A DNA stretch of 64,000 nt from Rhytidiadelphus loreus (GCA_947034895.1 OX344761.1:76073839-76137838); one strand, 5' to 3'. Shown: positions 37,929 through 51,102, counted from the stretch's first letter. Program-made: numbers and translations. Notes: generated by a model not told the origin, from the sequence alone.

Positions 37929-39742
37929 CAGAGTACCTTTCTCAGAAAGTTTCCCGAAATTCGAAGCTTCTCTTGCGCAATAATTAAAATGGGTTCAGAA
38001 TTAGGGTTGGGGCGCGCACCCCATACTCTGTACAGGGCTTGGATTCGATGCCAAATGCTACAATTCGCACACTAGATCGAAGATTACACAGGCTACAATT
38101 CACTCAATAGATCAAAGACCAAACTGAAGAATTGAAAATAACGTCGACATGGAGTTTGAGAGGATTTATTATCAATTCCAACAGAGAAGAGAATGAACAC
38201 CTCTTGTGACCTAATACCTATTGATATCTACTCATGGAAACACAGCACTAGTTCTCCACTAGTTCAGTTTCCTCACAGCACAGGAAGGACTCACATCAGT
38301 CACCGATGATGTATTACATACATCAGGAATGTTGAGATCTCCTTTCAATGTTTGGCGCTCAAATCAAGATTGAAGCTCGAGGCGATACTTCTAAGTTTCT
38401 TGAACGCAAGAGTTAAGCTGCAAAGAAGCAGCAGCCCGGTAGACCACTTGACATTGACAGCGCAGATGTGGAATGAGAGGAAAATCTCATACAAGCGTAT
38501 GAACATGCACTCAGCAAAGCTGCAGCAATCTCTCACAATGGTCCAACAAGAGTGTAAAAATAACAAGGAGATTCCACAGTTCTGGCTCTCATGATCATTT
38601 CCACGCCCATACCCTCTCCATGTGGCATGCTGCATGTTCTGTGCTCAATGTGGAGTTTAAGTATGTGTGGGTACGTAACCCATGGTTGCGCTCGGTATTT
38701 AAATTAATGAGGTGCAACCCAACGTGGGTCAGCCGCCTTCCCCCTTAAAGCAGTTACCGGTAGCACTGTGAGCCTTGAGTGTGAGCTCATTCTCTCCTTT
38801 CTGTTTCTTGGAGCTCATTCTTGCTGCAGAGATCGTTTTCTTCCAAACCGAGTTGATCGTCACTCTCAGGTACTTGATGTGCTTTAGTCGCTTACTTGGC
38901 ACATTTGCATTGAAATTCCGAGCTAAGCTAGCTTTGATATATATCTCTTGTTGAATGCTGGTTAGTTGAGTCATTCTTGATTATTCCTCTAAAGGCAACA
39001 AATGTTTCTCGTTGAATGTCGATCTTCGTGGATCGAGACTTCTGTCTCCTTGATGAATTTCTCGGAATAGTCATTCAATGGATGCATGCAGCTGAGGCCG
39101 GACTTGCTTTCTTCATGTTCTCTGTCGATCTCTTGCTGGCTCCCCTTTCAATCGCAACTTGCTATGGCTTCTGATCATTTCAAATAGTCCTCTTGAAATA
39201 TTTTGTGTCAACGAGATGGAATTAGATCTCTATCACAAGATCGATCACTTTTTGCTTAAACCGCTAATTGCTCTTCGTTGAAATATCGATCTCCGGCCGT
39301 CGTTTTGAAAAATAACCATTAGAAGTCTGACATGTAGCGGCTATCTTATTGAAGCTCTCCGTAGGTTTGAATGCCCAAGCAATGCGTACTCGATCTGAAT
39401 AATTTCTCGACTCGAAGTTCACTTGTCAAGAACGTTAAGAATTTAAGGTTCCAGACATTCTTGTACTGATTAAAACCGTTTCTTGATGTTCGTTCTTGCA
39501 CAGTGAGTGTTACCTGCCTCGCTCCTCTCCTATGTCAATATATGTTTGACGCCAAGCAATCTTGCACTCTCCCGAGTTGTAAGCTTTGAAGAAGAAAGCG
39601 AGGATTTTGCCCGATGTCTCGAGCTATAATTTGAAAAAAATTCCGAAGTCTATGACTGTTGGTGCTAATTTGTGATCGGGCGTCCACAGGTGCGGAGGAA
39701 TAGGTTGAGGGTGCTCAATTTTGGCGAGGTGGTGCTGTGACC
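37929..39742. other. Divergent promoter region between casein kinase and AWPM-19 genes
   Basis: The two genes are transcribed away from each other across 1.8 kb that is less AT-rich than the repeat regions. An ABRE-like core (AACGTGGG, near 38730) lies about 1 kb before the AWPM-19 start. That is noteworthy because several family members are ABA-induced, but one core motif is weak evidence. No supported ORF. Confidence 0.4.
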
Positions 39743-40767
39743 ATGGCTTTCGGCATTGGAAGGGGAATTTCCACGCCACTTTTGGCGTTAAACTTCTGCA
39801 TGTATGCCATCACGGCCGCCCTGGCAGGGTGGGCTTTGAACAAGAACATCGACTCTTCGGCGGGCAAGGCGGGCTACATCGGTACGTGCCGCAAGAACTC
39901 GGAGTTTGGGATACATTTGGAATAAGCTCAATTCGATCACTTGATCTTTCACATTCGCGTTTCTTTGTTCTGTGAATAATGGTAAGTGTCTTAAGCAGTT
40001 GATTTCGGGTTGGATTGCAGGTAATGCGGCAACATTCTACTTCCTGCCGATGGTGCTCATTGCTTCTGTGGTGGGATTGGCGTCCGCCTTGGCTGGCATT
40101 CACCACTTGAGAGTGTGGCGCACCGAAAGCCTTGCTGCTGCCGCTTCGGCTGCGCTCATCGCCTGGACGCTCACTCTCCTCGCCTTCGGGTACGCTGAAT
40201 CTTAACAGTGTCTTCAGAAAATGCGGAGTCGGTAGTTCACCTTCTTCCCTGCCAAAATCTGGAAATTAATCAGGGCGTTCAAAGAAACTGCTTAACACAG
40301 AGATTTTCCTGTTATCGGACTTGTGCAGCGTCGCTTGCAAGGAGATTCACATTGGAGGCCCACGCTCCAAGAAGCTGGTGAGCTTTCAAACAATCATCAA
40401 ACTTGTGTCGAGAGCTTAATTTGACGAGAAAGTGTGACGGAACGAAATTTGACTGTGGAATCGCTCATTTCTGTGTCTGCAAACGCGTAGATGAATCAAA
40501 TGTGATCTGAGTAACATCAATGGAGATATCTGCTGGCCATTTCCTCATGTTCGAACAATTTGTACGGTGTTCTCGCAGAAAGTGGTGGAGTCGTTCATCA
40601 TCGTCTTGGCCCTCTTCGAGCTCTTCTACTTGCTGTCTCTCCATGCTGGCGTCTTAGGCAGCGACTACGGCCCGCCTTACAGCAACCCAGCCGCTGGAGG
40701 TGCGAACATTGGTTTGGTGCAAGCAGAGAAACACCACCACGGCACACCCGCTGCCGCAGCTGTCTAA
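39743..40767 (+). CDS. AWPM-19-like (PM19-like) membrane protein
   Basis: Four exons, 39743-39881, 40021-40189, 40329-40377 and 40579-40767, with consistent phases, give 181 residues. All introns follow GT-AG. The start MAFGIGRGISTPLLALNFCM, then AGWALNKNID, and the VACKEIHIGG motif followed by a final hydrophobic helix ending LLSLHAGV, are the AWPM-19 family pattern. Four membrane segments are visible (about 11-31, 55-75, 84-105, 123-147). The C-terminal tail is short and carries KHHHGTPAAAAV. AWPM-19/PM19 proteins sit in the plasma membrane and are linked to ABA, cold and desiccation responses; rice PM1 has been reported to move ABA. Activity of this copy is inferred from family only. Confidence 0.92.
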
Positions 40768-41660
40768 TTGTCCAGCTAAAATCCAATTCTTGCTTCGACA
40801 CCGCAAATCACATTGTGAGTGAAGAAATTAGAGTTCGAATTTTTGCATTGGAGAGATGATCATGATGAGACTTAAAAACTCCATCGCCGGAACTTATGTC
40901 ATTAGTGAAAGTCAAGTGGACTAGAAGAAGTGGCCTGTGCAGAGCTTGTCGTTACCAGACACATGAAATTTGAATTATATACTTCCTATGATATGCCTTC
41001 AGAATGTTCAACAATTTGAAAATATCACTGGAGCAAACGCCGTGCCATGAGGAATCACGGATGCTCACAAAAAATTAAATAACTATGCAATTGATCAACG
41101 CTACATATTCCAGTGCACGATTTGCAATCCCTTGAACGGAAATATGTCTAGCGTTTGCCATGGTCCGCCGAGGTGAGAGCACAGCTGCAGTCACGTCCCA
41201 GTGGTGCCAAACGGCAGAAACTACTTCAAAAGCTCGTGATGCAGCACGCGAGGTATGGAGGCGTCCATGTTCTGCACCGCGATCTGAGGGTTCAGCCATA
41301 CGTGCGGGGTGAACTCCTCATGTCCCTGCTTTTAAAATCGATTGTGCATGATGGACACTACAGCAATGTTTCAGTGCCAAGTCCTAGTTAAGATGCACTC
41401 CTTCCAGTTGTTACCGACCTTTTCAGATTGATAAGCACACCAGAGGGTATGGGAACTAAATTCGTAAGACTAAGGCAAGCAGTGTAATTCTTCTCTCCGC
41501 CGATAGAACACAATCGGCGAGACTCATAACTTGCGTCTTCACAGAGACTTATGCAATTTTAAAACTTTATGCAACAATTGAGGGAGAGTCTGGTTTCATG
41601 GCAACTAAGCATCTACGGCTACGGGAGTGAAGGAGCCTGTTCGTACTATCGCCGTCAAGA
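40768..41660. other. 3' flanks of convergent AWPM-19 and LRR protein genes
   Basis: Short convergent intergenic stretch. A minus-strand ORF at 41075-41299 has no recognisable content. No kinase-like sequence lies downstream of the LRR protein, so that gene does not appear to be a broken receptor kinase. Confidence 0.5.
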
Positions 41661-44375
41661 TTAAGTTGCCTTCCCCGGTGCGTTCCACCATTGCGTAGGG
41701 CCTCTCCAGAGTGACATCCGTTCCGTACGTTGCAATCTAGCTCGGGAAACAAAGATAAACTTCCGAAGCGACGAGGACATTCCGATCACCAAGAGAACTC
41801 CGCCAAAACCAATGAACAGACCAAAGCAAAGACCCGGGACGGACATGTGTACTTCGATCCAAGAAAAACGGGAACATTGCTTTGGAAGTGGCAGACCACA
41901 CAGGCCATCATTACCAGGCAAGAAATTCTCCGCTCTCCAGCGAGTGCCAAAGTCGTTCTCCTGCGGAATCTCGCCAGAGAGTCTGTTGCCTCCCAAGAAA
42001 CAATTCTGGAGATTGCTCATCTGTGCCAGCATGCCGGGAACAGGACCTGTGAGCTCGTTCGACGAGAAATCCAGCGACTCGAGGTTAGGAAAGCTTGACA
42101 AAACATCAGGAATTCGCCCCTGAAACGTGTTCCGAGAGAGATTAAGATCGCGCAGATATCCCAATTTGAGAATGTCTTCAGGTATTTGCCCACTTAACCT
42201 GTTTGCTGCCAAACTGAGTGTCGCAGTCCACGAGAGCCCGTTTCCAGAGAACGTATGAATCTTACCTTTCCAACTCATCTGCAGATTCACTGTAAACGCG
42301 CTCAACTTCAAGGAGTAATACTTATCCAACTGCACAATAGTCGCGCTCTCTGAGTCAAGTGCCGTCATGGTGATATTGTAAATGAAGCGTGTCATATTGC
42401 TCAAGTTGCTTGAAATCTTTCCGGTCAGGTTGTTGCTCGATAAATTGAGCCAACTCACGTTCTTAAGGTTCCATATCCAATCTGGAATCGCACCTTCGAT
42501 TAGGTTTGACTCAATATTGAGCACTCGCAGCTTCGGAAAGACAGGTGTGGAAGACGCCGGGAATTCTCCCGTCAATTTGTTCCTGCTGAGGTCGAGAACT
42601 ACAAGATTCTCACAGTCTATAAGAGTCTCAGGAAAACTGCCGGTGAAGGCATTGTTGGCTGCTGTGAATACTTCAAGGGATCGGAAACTAGTAAAGTTCA
42701 GACCATCAAGTCGCCCAGTCAATTGATTGTTGGATAACAGAATGCGGGTTAAGGCGGAACAATTATGAAGCGCTCTCGGAAGTTCGCCCTCGAGGTGGTT
42801 GTCATTGAGGTGTAGGTTGCGCAGGTTAGAGCATTGACTGAGACTGGCAGGTATGATTCCAGTGAGATCGTTTCCGTCTAGCCAGATCCTGTCTAAGAGG
42901 TGCAAGTTCCCTATATCCGCTGGAATGGCCCCGCTGAGTCGATTGTTCTGTAGAAACAATATGGTGAGGTTTACACAATTTGAGAGCGAAGCAGGGATGC
43001 TGCCCGTGAGGTTATTGTTGTTGAGAACAAGCACTTCAAGAGATATGACGGTGCAAAGTGGAGGGATTTCACCGCTGATGCTAGTGTTGGTGATGACGAT
43101 ATCTTGAAGAGAAGGACTGCTCCCGAATTCTGGAGGTATGGACCCGTTGATGCCCTTGTTGTAGTCGAATAGAACTGCACCTAAGCTTGGACAGCTTGCA
43201 AGGGAAGCCGGGATAGGTCCTTCTAAACTGTTGTTACTCAAGTAGAGAAGCCGGAGTTTGGGCAACCCCCCGAGCTCCTTAGGGATTCCTCCAGTCAAAT
43301 TGTTATTCCAGAATTGCAGGCTTTCCAACTGCGGGCAGTTGCCGAACTCCGGCGAGATAGTTCCTGTGAGTTTATTGTTTCCAAATACCAAATTCTTGAG
43401 ACCGCTACAGTTCGCAGTAAGTGCAAGAGGGATCTCTCCTGAGAAATCGTTGTGCTCCCCTTCGTAATTCTCGAGGAGATCCCACTGTTGTCCTGGGTAT
43501 GGTGGAAGAGTTCCATTGAAGAGGTTGTAAGAGAGATAGAGCTTGTACATCTTGCTGCAATTTCCCAGCATCCCGATTCCCCCAGAGATTTTGTTGAAGC
43601 GAAGGTAAATGGAGCTAAGCTCCTGCAGTTGCCCGAACGATTCTGGCAAAGTCCCGTTTATTTCATTGTCCTCAAAATCAAACATGGATAATCGACTGCA
43701 GTTGCCCAACGATTTTGGAATCTCCCCTACGAGCTGATTCGTTCTGCCAACGAGTTCTCGCAGATTGACGCAGCTTCCAAGCTCCTCCGGGACAGTGCCA
43801 GTGATTTTGTTCTCCTTGAAATTCAGCGTTTCTAGATGGTGAAGGCTACCCAGTGCGGCAGGAAGGAGTCCACTGAGGTTGTTGTAAGTTAGAATTAGGG
43901 TGGTCAGATTCCTGCAGTCCCCGAGCTCAGAAGGAATGGAGCCCGCCAACGAGTTGTTGTAGAGCTCCAGATGTCGCAGAGACGAAAGCTTCCCAAAGGC
44001 AGATGGAATACTGCCTCGCAATTCTGTTCCATGAAGGGTAAGATTTACAAGGAAGCTCAGATTAGCCAAAGCCGAGCTCAAGGTCCCATTCAGTTCGATG
44101 TCGGTTATGTTCAGTGCGAGGACTCGTCTGGGCGTTTCGGTGTTGCACGTCACTCCCGTCCACTGGCAGAAGTCCGTTGTATTGCTCCATGTGCTCAGCG
44201 CACCATTCTGCAAGTCCCCTTGAAGCGCATCTTGTTTGAATTGCACCAATGCACTCTCATCAGATGGTCTGTCTGATATGTCCTCCAGAAATGGCGCTTC
44301 TTCATTAATCCCTGCGCACACAATTGGAAGGCTAACAAGGAGGGCAAATAAAATCGCAGCTAAGTGTTGCTCCAT
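41661..44375 (-). CDS. LRR receptor-like protein, transmembrane, no kinase
   Basis: A single open exon of 904 residues. A signal peptide (about 1-22, MEQHLAAILFALLVSLPIVC) precedes an N-terminal cap with FKQDALQGDL and the paired-Cys region FCQWTGVTC. About 25 LRRs of the plant extracellular type (LxGxIPxxLxxxxxL) follow, rich in N-glycosylation sites. An island of about 70 residues (from NLSNMTRFIYNITMT, including QMSWKGKIHTF) interrupts the array before the last four repeats, as in many plant RLPs. The end is GLCGLPLPKQC, a membrane helix (about residues 845-867) and a basic tail of about 35 residues without kinase. RLPs at the cell surface signal by pairing with adaptor kinases of the SOBIR1 or BAK1 type; which partner or ligand applies here is unknown. 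The lack of introns contrasts with the 20-exon receptor kinase nearby. Confidence 0.93.
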   Translation of the reverse strand: MEQHLAAILFALLVSLPIVCAGINEEAPFLEDISDRPSDESALVQFKQDALQGDLQNGALSTWSNTTDFCQWTGVTCNTETPRRVLALNITDIELNGTLSSALANLSFLVNLTLHGTELRGSIPSAFGKLSSLRHLELYNNSLAGSIPSELGDCRNLTTLILTYNNLSGLLPAALGSLHHLETLNFKENKITGTVPEELGSCVNLRELVGRTNQLVGEIPKSLGNCSRLSMFDFEDNEINGTLPESFGQLQELSSIYLRFNKISGGIGMLGNCSKMYKLYLSYNLFNGTLPPYPGQQWDLLENYEGEHNDFSGEIPLALTANCSGLKNLVFGNNKLTGTISPEFGNCPQLESLQFWNNNLTGGIPKELGGLPKLRLLYLSNNSLEGPIPASLASCPSLGAVLFDYNKGINGSIPPEFGSSPSLQDIVITNTSISGEIPPLCTVISLEVLVLNNNNLTGSIPASLSNCVNLTILFLQNNRLSGAIPADIGNLHLLDRIWLDGNDLTGIIPASLSQCSNLRNLHLNDNHLEGELPRALHNCSALTRILLSNNQLTGRLDGLNFTSFRSLEVFTAANNAFTGSFPETLIDCENLVVLDLSRNKLTGEFPASSTPVFPKLRVLNIESNLIEGAIPDWIWNLKNVSWLNLSSNNLTGKISSNLSNMTRFIYNITMTALDSESATIVQLDKYYSLKLSAFTVNLQMSWKGKIHTFSGNGLSWTATLSLAANRLSGQIPEDILKLGYLRDLNLSRNTFQGRIPDVLSSFPNLESLDFSSNELTGPVPGMLAQMSNLQNCFLGGNRLSGEIPQENDFGTRWRAENFLPGNDGLCGLPLPKQCSRFSWIEVHMSVPGLCFGLFIGFGGVLLVIGMSSSLRKFIFVSRARLQRTERMSLWRGPTQWWNAPGKAT

Positions 44376-47300
44376 TCCAAAGACCTCAACTCTGCCTTCA
44401 AGGGGAGAAATCGGAGTGCCAACGCAGCTAGATCCAGCTCCTTCTTCTTAAAAGCATTGGATATAGGTCAATCAAAGCCATAACCCACATGGATGGCCAA
44501 ACTCGCCATAGCTACGATAGTTTTCACGCAGCAAAAAGAAGCCAGAAGGAGCTCATAAGTAGACAGGTTGGAAATTGGGTTTCTCTCAGCGTATGTTGAT
44601 GTGCTGTATGTACAGGAATTGGTTTATCCGCAAAACTCCACCACAACATCCTCACCTCTCTACCCGGAGCATGCACTGGGCAAAAATAGAGAAACAAAGA
44701 GCTGAGCAGGGACTAAGGCAGCATCAGACTGATCAGAGATTCACGAACACCAAAGACAACCAAGTTTCTTAGAAAATAAGGTAACTGAACTGAGGCATGA
44801 GCTCTGCCAGTATGGAATGGATCGTAATTGTTTTACAGCTCGTTATGTATGTATTGCTCTTCTAGGTCGCACCTTCACTCCCAAAGCGTCTATACTCTTG
44901 GGAGGACGAGTGCAGGGGCTCAACTGGTCTCTCTGACATTCCGTGCGAAAGTCTCGATGGCCAGCTTTCGCTCCACCCTCACCCCGACCATTGACCTGCG
45001 TGCCTGACCTCACTAGAAAATTAAAGAAAATTATTCGACTGTCCAGACAAATTGGGTTGGTATGAATCATTGAGATCGATGCTGCAGCAATTCAACCGGA
45101 GGATCCCGTGTGTACTGTTTGCGTCTGAGAACCTCGATCCTTCGGCACTGGACCGTACCGAGCGACTGTAGCCATGATCGGATTTGGGCTCCGTGGCCTA
45201 CTTGAGTCGGTTTTGTTACTTTTGCTCATATCCAAAATTTCAAAATTCAATCGTGACAATTGAGGCTTTAAATCATCTTCTGGATAAAAATGAGTGCATC
45301 AGTAATGACTAATGAACTGTGAATCGATCTATTTCGAAATCCAATCCCGATTTGTCAGAGCAAGGATACTTAGCAGAACACATTCAAGTCGGTTCTGTCT
45401 GAGTGGATTCAAGAAGCTCTAGCTTGGGGGAGAGAGAAGCGTTGATTTATTGAGCGAGAATTCGTTCACAAAAGTTTGGAGTAACTAACTTATTCGATGA
45501 GTAGTTCTTCCTTTTCCATAAGATGAAATCTTTTCACCACTCCAAGCAATGTACTGAAATACAAATTTGTGGAAGAGAGGAGATGTGAGTTTTGTCAGGA
45601 TTACACACTTTAAAGCCCTTATCTGACTTCTTGGAAGAAGAGAGTGTGTATTGGAGGTCAAATAGTTTGAAGTGCGAGGTAAGAAACTATCCTAAGGTAG
45701 GAGGCTCGAATGTTGGAGGGGCAATTACAATGTCCCAGTAGAACTATCATGAATAGTACACAGAGTTTCAAAAATGGATCATAGTGCTCAGAGTTTCAAA
45801 TTACAGAAACTTCCTAAGTTTGAAGTGCTCCATTCAAAGGCTGATTTTGATTAAGATTGGTTTAATCTATGAGCACCAATAGCTACCTACAACCTTTCAC
45901 TTTGAAAATTCATAGTTCATTCATTCTAAGTCAAAAAATTACGATTTAAATTGTCAATGAACTGTTTCTCTTTTCTCTTTCTACCAAAAATATGTGAAAA
46001 ATGTTATACTCTACTCATTTTCCTACTTTACAAGTCAAGTGTGCTACAATCAATGTTGGTGTGGCAAGTGTAGAAGATATTCTAAAGTATCTTTGACAAG
46101 AGTATCAAATCAACTCCTAAAAGGACTAGGTGTGGTTTTCCTCAAAAAGATTCCGAATCTGCCACATTCTAGTGCATTGGGCATCCTCGAAATATAAAAA
46201 CATTTTTCAAAATTTGAACTATATATATTTGCACTAGATGTCCCTAGAAATTATTGTTTAAAAAAAAATTCATCCCATTTGCCCACGAGATTATAATGTT
46301 TCAAGTTAGAAAAGAAGAAATTTAGAATCATGTCCCGGGTCATGTCCAACAATGTCTGTATAATTTGACTCAACTTTGTGGAGAAGGAGGCATTATCCAA
46401 CCTTTGGAATTGGGACCACTAGGGGTGGAAGTAATGTTAGTTACTTGCATGCCAATTTTCAAAGGTAATGGAGGTGTTTAACAATCTAACATACCCAAAA
46501 TTGTCTTGCACAAAGAGGACGTCCCTCCAAAAGCAACTACATGAGCAAGATTTTCAATTGTTTTTGGAGAACTCATTTTTTGGAAAAATGCAAATCCAAA
46601 TGGTCAACACAAGGTTTTCTTTATCTAAAGAAAATTAAAAATTAAACATAAATACAAATATAAAAATCTCATAAATTTATGCACACCATAATTTGTGCTA
46701 ATGGTTCTAAAGTTGTTCAAAAATTGTCATTTTTAGTGCGTTGAGTGAAATTTGAGAATAAAAGTCTTTTTTTTCATTTTCAACCACACATTATTTATCT
46801 ATATTATTATAAGAATATATGAGATACATTTAAGCCCATTCAGCTTTATAGATTATAAGGTATAAGTATTCAAAATTACTAATGAAAAAAACTCAATGCT
46901 TACCATACATCCTAAAAATACTTACCTTCACTATCAACATAATTTCCAAGTTGCCCCTAAATTTCCAAGCCCAATAACTTTTGATTCAAACATCTAATTG
47001 GACAAAATTTCACTTTCGTCAATTAAAACATGACTTTGTGAATCTAACAAAGCTTTCAAAAAACTCCAAAGAAGTTTACTTGGTCCTTTAGAGGGTTAAA
47101 TAGGTTGGAGCATAAACACATCGTGGCAATCTTCTTCTCTAAGGGATAAGGTAGTATGCTCTAAAAGTGCCCATCTTCTTGAAACCACCCCTCTTTTTAG
47201 GTGGAGAATGGAGACGGGGTGATCTGTAAATGAACCACTTTAGCAATTGAATGCATCGAGGAAAATTTATTATTTTTTCTATTGCAAGAGCCAATCATTG

Positions 47301-49384
47301 TCTTTGATTTCCTCACATCTCTTTACAAGTTGCAAGTGGACAAATTTTGGGAGACCCATAGTCACAAATAGGTGCCTTTGCCCCAAATCTTTTGAAAATT
47401 TATAAGTAATTCAAAAATGCTTGAAAAAATACAAAACCACTTGTATTAGGTTCCACATATATTTTTCATTCCCTGAAAAATGATCTAAAAATAATTCTAT
47501 CCATAAAACCATATGAAATAGGCGTACCCGCCCTTAAATGGTCACTTTGAGAGCATACTACCTTAGACCTTAAATGAAGAACTGAATAGACCTCACTTTC
47601 TACGTCTACAAGTGCATGAGATTTAGGTAGTTGAACTGCGAAGTCGTTCGTTCGTTCATTCATGATGACCTCACTTTACACTAAAGTTATTCTTCATCTT
47701 CTTTATAATTTTCTTCCCTTGCAAAGGCTCAACAGTACAGTGTAAAGATGTCCCCAGTGGGTGAGTGAGTTCAATAATTCGTCAGTCGGTATTTGAGGAC
47801 AATCAAAGTCAATTCCACTGGAAGTTGAAGTCTTCGCTTTGGTTCACCAGTGCCTCAGTTTGGAGTTTTTCAAGGAGGTAACTGATGTTGGTGTACGTTC
47901 TTCAGTTCTTCACCCACTTTCAATTCATGTACAGTTACTACTGTCACTGATTATGCTATTTTAATAGTGTGATACTAATAATTTAACCAAAGCCACAGTG
48001 ATTTGTAAGCTATTCAAACTGAATGATAGGTGTTGGCTGGAACTTCAATCTTTCTCACTGATTTCCAATAAAATAAAAACTATGGTGATACTTGTTTTAG
48101 TGGCAGGGGAACCATAGCACTTCAGGTTTGGTAATACGCAGGGAAGAACAGTTTTCCTCGAATTTAGCAGCGCAGCGCCGTCAATGGTTTTCAATATCAA
48201 TTGCAACAAATATGATAAACATCCAATCAAAACTAAATTCAATGAAGATTGTACACCAATTGAAAGTGTCAAATCATGCTTAAGGACGTTTGGCGTGTGA
48301 CGGATGACAACAGGGAATCCTTGTAGTACCTTGTAGTAGGACAGAAGTGCAACTATTCATCCTCGGAATTTTGTTGTGAAAAGGGGAGGTCTTCTACAGT
48401 AGTTTGACTTCCAATTAGTGCTTTGCTATTTCTTAAGCCCATGTTTCACACGGTAATGTCTATTGTGATCAGCATTTCATTCCTAATATTGTTTTGGAAA
48501 GAAGAGAGGGGTTTTTTTGAGTCTTTTGATTCAGTGGTGTATGATCTTGTTCAACCTAAACTTTTAACCATGAGTGTAAGGATGCCACGGACATTGAGTG
48601 TCCGATGGATGACAAAAAATCTCTCTATATAAGACAAAAGTGCAAATATTCATCCTTGAAATTTTGTGCAAAAAAGTGGGTGGTCTTGCACCAAAGTTTG
48701 ATGTTCAGTGAGTGATTTGGATTTTTTAAGTAGATGATTCACGTTGTACCAAAACTCATGATTTCCATGGTGACTAGCTTGTCTTTGCAAGATTAACCTA
48801 GTAAAGACATAGAGGTCAAAAAATGATAGATGGATGACTTTCCAAATTACTTTAGAAATAAAGAATGCACCTATTAATCTATAAGTTGAATCATTTTTGA
48901 CAAATTATCTTGGCGATAGGTCTCATTCCTTCAAGGTTAACTTTTTAGATTATGGCTTATAAAGTTAGGGAGCCAAGGAAGCACTATATAGCAAATCCTA
49001 AGAGGAATATATTGCATACAAAATGATGATTAATAAGAAACTCATTTTATATGAAAATTACATATTTTCACATGGTGCTCTTCAACATGATTGTATTATA
49101 TTGGTGGAAAAGCTTCTTTGGAATTAATGTTAAGATGTAATAGTTTCAAAACATGACTTTGATTCCATTACTCTGAAGTAAATAGTAGTAGAAATGCCAT
49201 CATGCTTATGAGTTAATTGGATATCAAGCTTTGCAATTATAAAAAATCTAATCATTTGAATTGGACTTCATAAATTCATGTACAAGTGAATTTTTCAAAT
49301 TGAAATGGCTTACATAATAGAATTATCTTAAAAGTAACATTGTGTTCATTCACCTTAAGTTTCCATTTCACGTTTAGAGTGTCT
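44376..49384. other. RLP upstream region and repeat-rich intergenic DNA
   Basis: 44376-45200 is the likely promoter region of the receptor-like protein. Beyond that the sequence is AT-rich. A TTAA-type element end (GAGGGTTAA, 47092-47099, facing left) and two R3-related arms (about 48275-48450 and 48580-48740, sharing GATGACA, AAAAGTGCAA and TATTCATCCT) lie here. No gene was seen. Confidence 0.45.
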
Positions 49385-50145
49385 TTAACCCCCTAAATGT
49401 CCAAGGCCTTTTTTGAGCTTCTTGGAATTTTCTATAAATTGAACAAAAAGATAGCATTTTGATAAAATAAATCCAAAAAATATTGAATTGTAATCGTTTA
49501 AATTCAAACTACAATATACATGTTAGAGATCCCGTGGAAAAAGAAAATACAACAATTATATCGATCACTTACGGATTGAAAGATTATAATGTTTAATCAT
49601 GAGGGTGTTCAAATTGTGAAAGTGATTAGAAAGTCTTTCAATCCGTTTTTCACAAGCCAAAAATTTGCAAAAAAAGTCACTAAAAAAATATGAGGTTTAT
49701 TGAACATAACATGCATAACCCTTGACAATTTACAACATCTCAAAATCTACTCTACTCAATGGATTTTGTCCTTTTGTTTCAAAAATAAAAATAAAAATAA
49801 AAAATAAAAAATAAAAATAAAAAAAATAAATCTACTCTACAATTTTTTTAAATGAATTTCTAATGTTGTTTTTTCTCCAAGATCTAGTGTATTTTGAGGC
49901 TCATTTGGAGGAGCCCTCAACACTAAAAAATCAAGATTTGCAATGGACACCCTTGCACAAAATCTTGAATGGAAAAACCATAATCATTCATTTTTCTAAA
50001 TTGAATTTTTGATACTAAAACTAGACTTCAAAAAGAATTTAAAAAAAAAATACAAACTACTAAAAATAATAACCTAGTAAGGCTTTATTTAACTTCAAAG
50101 TATTGTTGACATGAGAATTTGGTACCTCAAGCATATAGGGGTTCA
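49385..50145 (-). mobile_element. R1 element copy B, TTAA-ended
   Basis: The left end TTAACCCCCTAAATGTCC at 49385 and the right end TATAGGGGTTCAA at about 50145 are inverted relative to each other. The interior matches copy A (480-1090) in reverse and about 55800-56300 directly. A simple AAAAT-rich microsatellite (49786-49830) sits in the middle. No ORF. Confidence 0.65.
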
Positions 50146-51102
50146 AACCCATTTCTACCTGTAAACAATAGAAACAAACACCTACAACATCATTTCTTCA
50201 ATCAAATCAATCATTGGAGTTACACATAGAGGTTGAAAGATGAAAATCAATTAATGCCTTGTTACATCTTGTGGGCTAATACTGCACCATTAACACAAGC
50301 ACCAACCCAATTAAATCAATTTTTGGAACTATAGAACAAGGATATGAAGGTTGGACAATGGAAACATCTGCAAGATTCAACCTTGGTCTTCAAAGGTGCA
50401 AATTAGAGGTCTTTTACTAGTATCACCTTCACTATAGAGGCCATTACATTACAAGATAGCCTCATCAACAACAAAGCTACTCAGCAATTCAAAGATTCTT
50501 TCAACAATGCGCTCCCTTTGTTTTAGGCCTTCACAAGCTTCAAGATTAAAGGGCATCGGAACCACGTTTTGAATGGGAAGTTCAAAACCGAGTTCTGATC
50601 CCTGCCAAGCCAAGCATGTGGCAAATGAAAGATTCTCAAAATTCTCAGGATTACCCCAAAATCCAGTCCCCAAGGTCAAAACGGGATTTAGAACTTCCCA
50701 TTTATCCTGACTCTGGCACCCCCTATCAATTCAAAGCCACTTTGCTTTCAAGAAATTCAATGCAGTATGCCAATGTAGATGTTCACTTGAAATCACATCC
50801 TAGTTTATTTGTAGACAAATGTTAAGCTGACAGGTGGCACTCTGCCTCATGCCCATCACAAGAAACGATTGCTCGTAAGACCATCGGGAATAAACTATCT
50901 ACACCACAAGGGCCTAAGTATGAGTGCTACCCTTCAATGCAGAATGCATGACTATGTCGCCACAGAAACTCTCAGAAGAAACTCATCAAACAATTTAGTT
51001 CCAAATTTTGCGGAAGAGCTTCCAATGAAGATCACAAAATGCATGAATTGGAGCACATAACTAGACATCGACAATTCGACACATGATACAGCGATAGCCT
51101 TT
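50146..51102. other. 3' flank of the Nudix gene, with a possible stray exon
   Basis: Most of this is the downstream flank of the Nudix gene. A minus-strand open stretch ending at 50449 begins after a plausible acceptor near 50601 (GCTTGGCAG|GGATCAGAAC) and reads GSELGFELPIQNVVPMPFNL before a Leu/Glu-rich end. I do not recognise it; it may be a relic exon or chance. Confidence 0.25.

Noticed and set aside
42382..43107. Plus-strand ORFs opposite the LRR protein
   Set aside because: Antisense shadows of the repetitive LRR coding sequence, with no start context or domain.
41661..44375. Reading the LRR protein as a truncated receptor-kinase pseudogene
   Set aside because: The frame is intact to a natural membrane anchor and tail, and no kinase sequence follows downstream.
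49786..49830. AAAAT-type repeats as a CRISPR-like array
   Set aside because: It is a simple microsatellite inside an R1 element with no spacers; CRISPR arrays do not occur in plant nuclear DNA.
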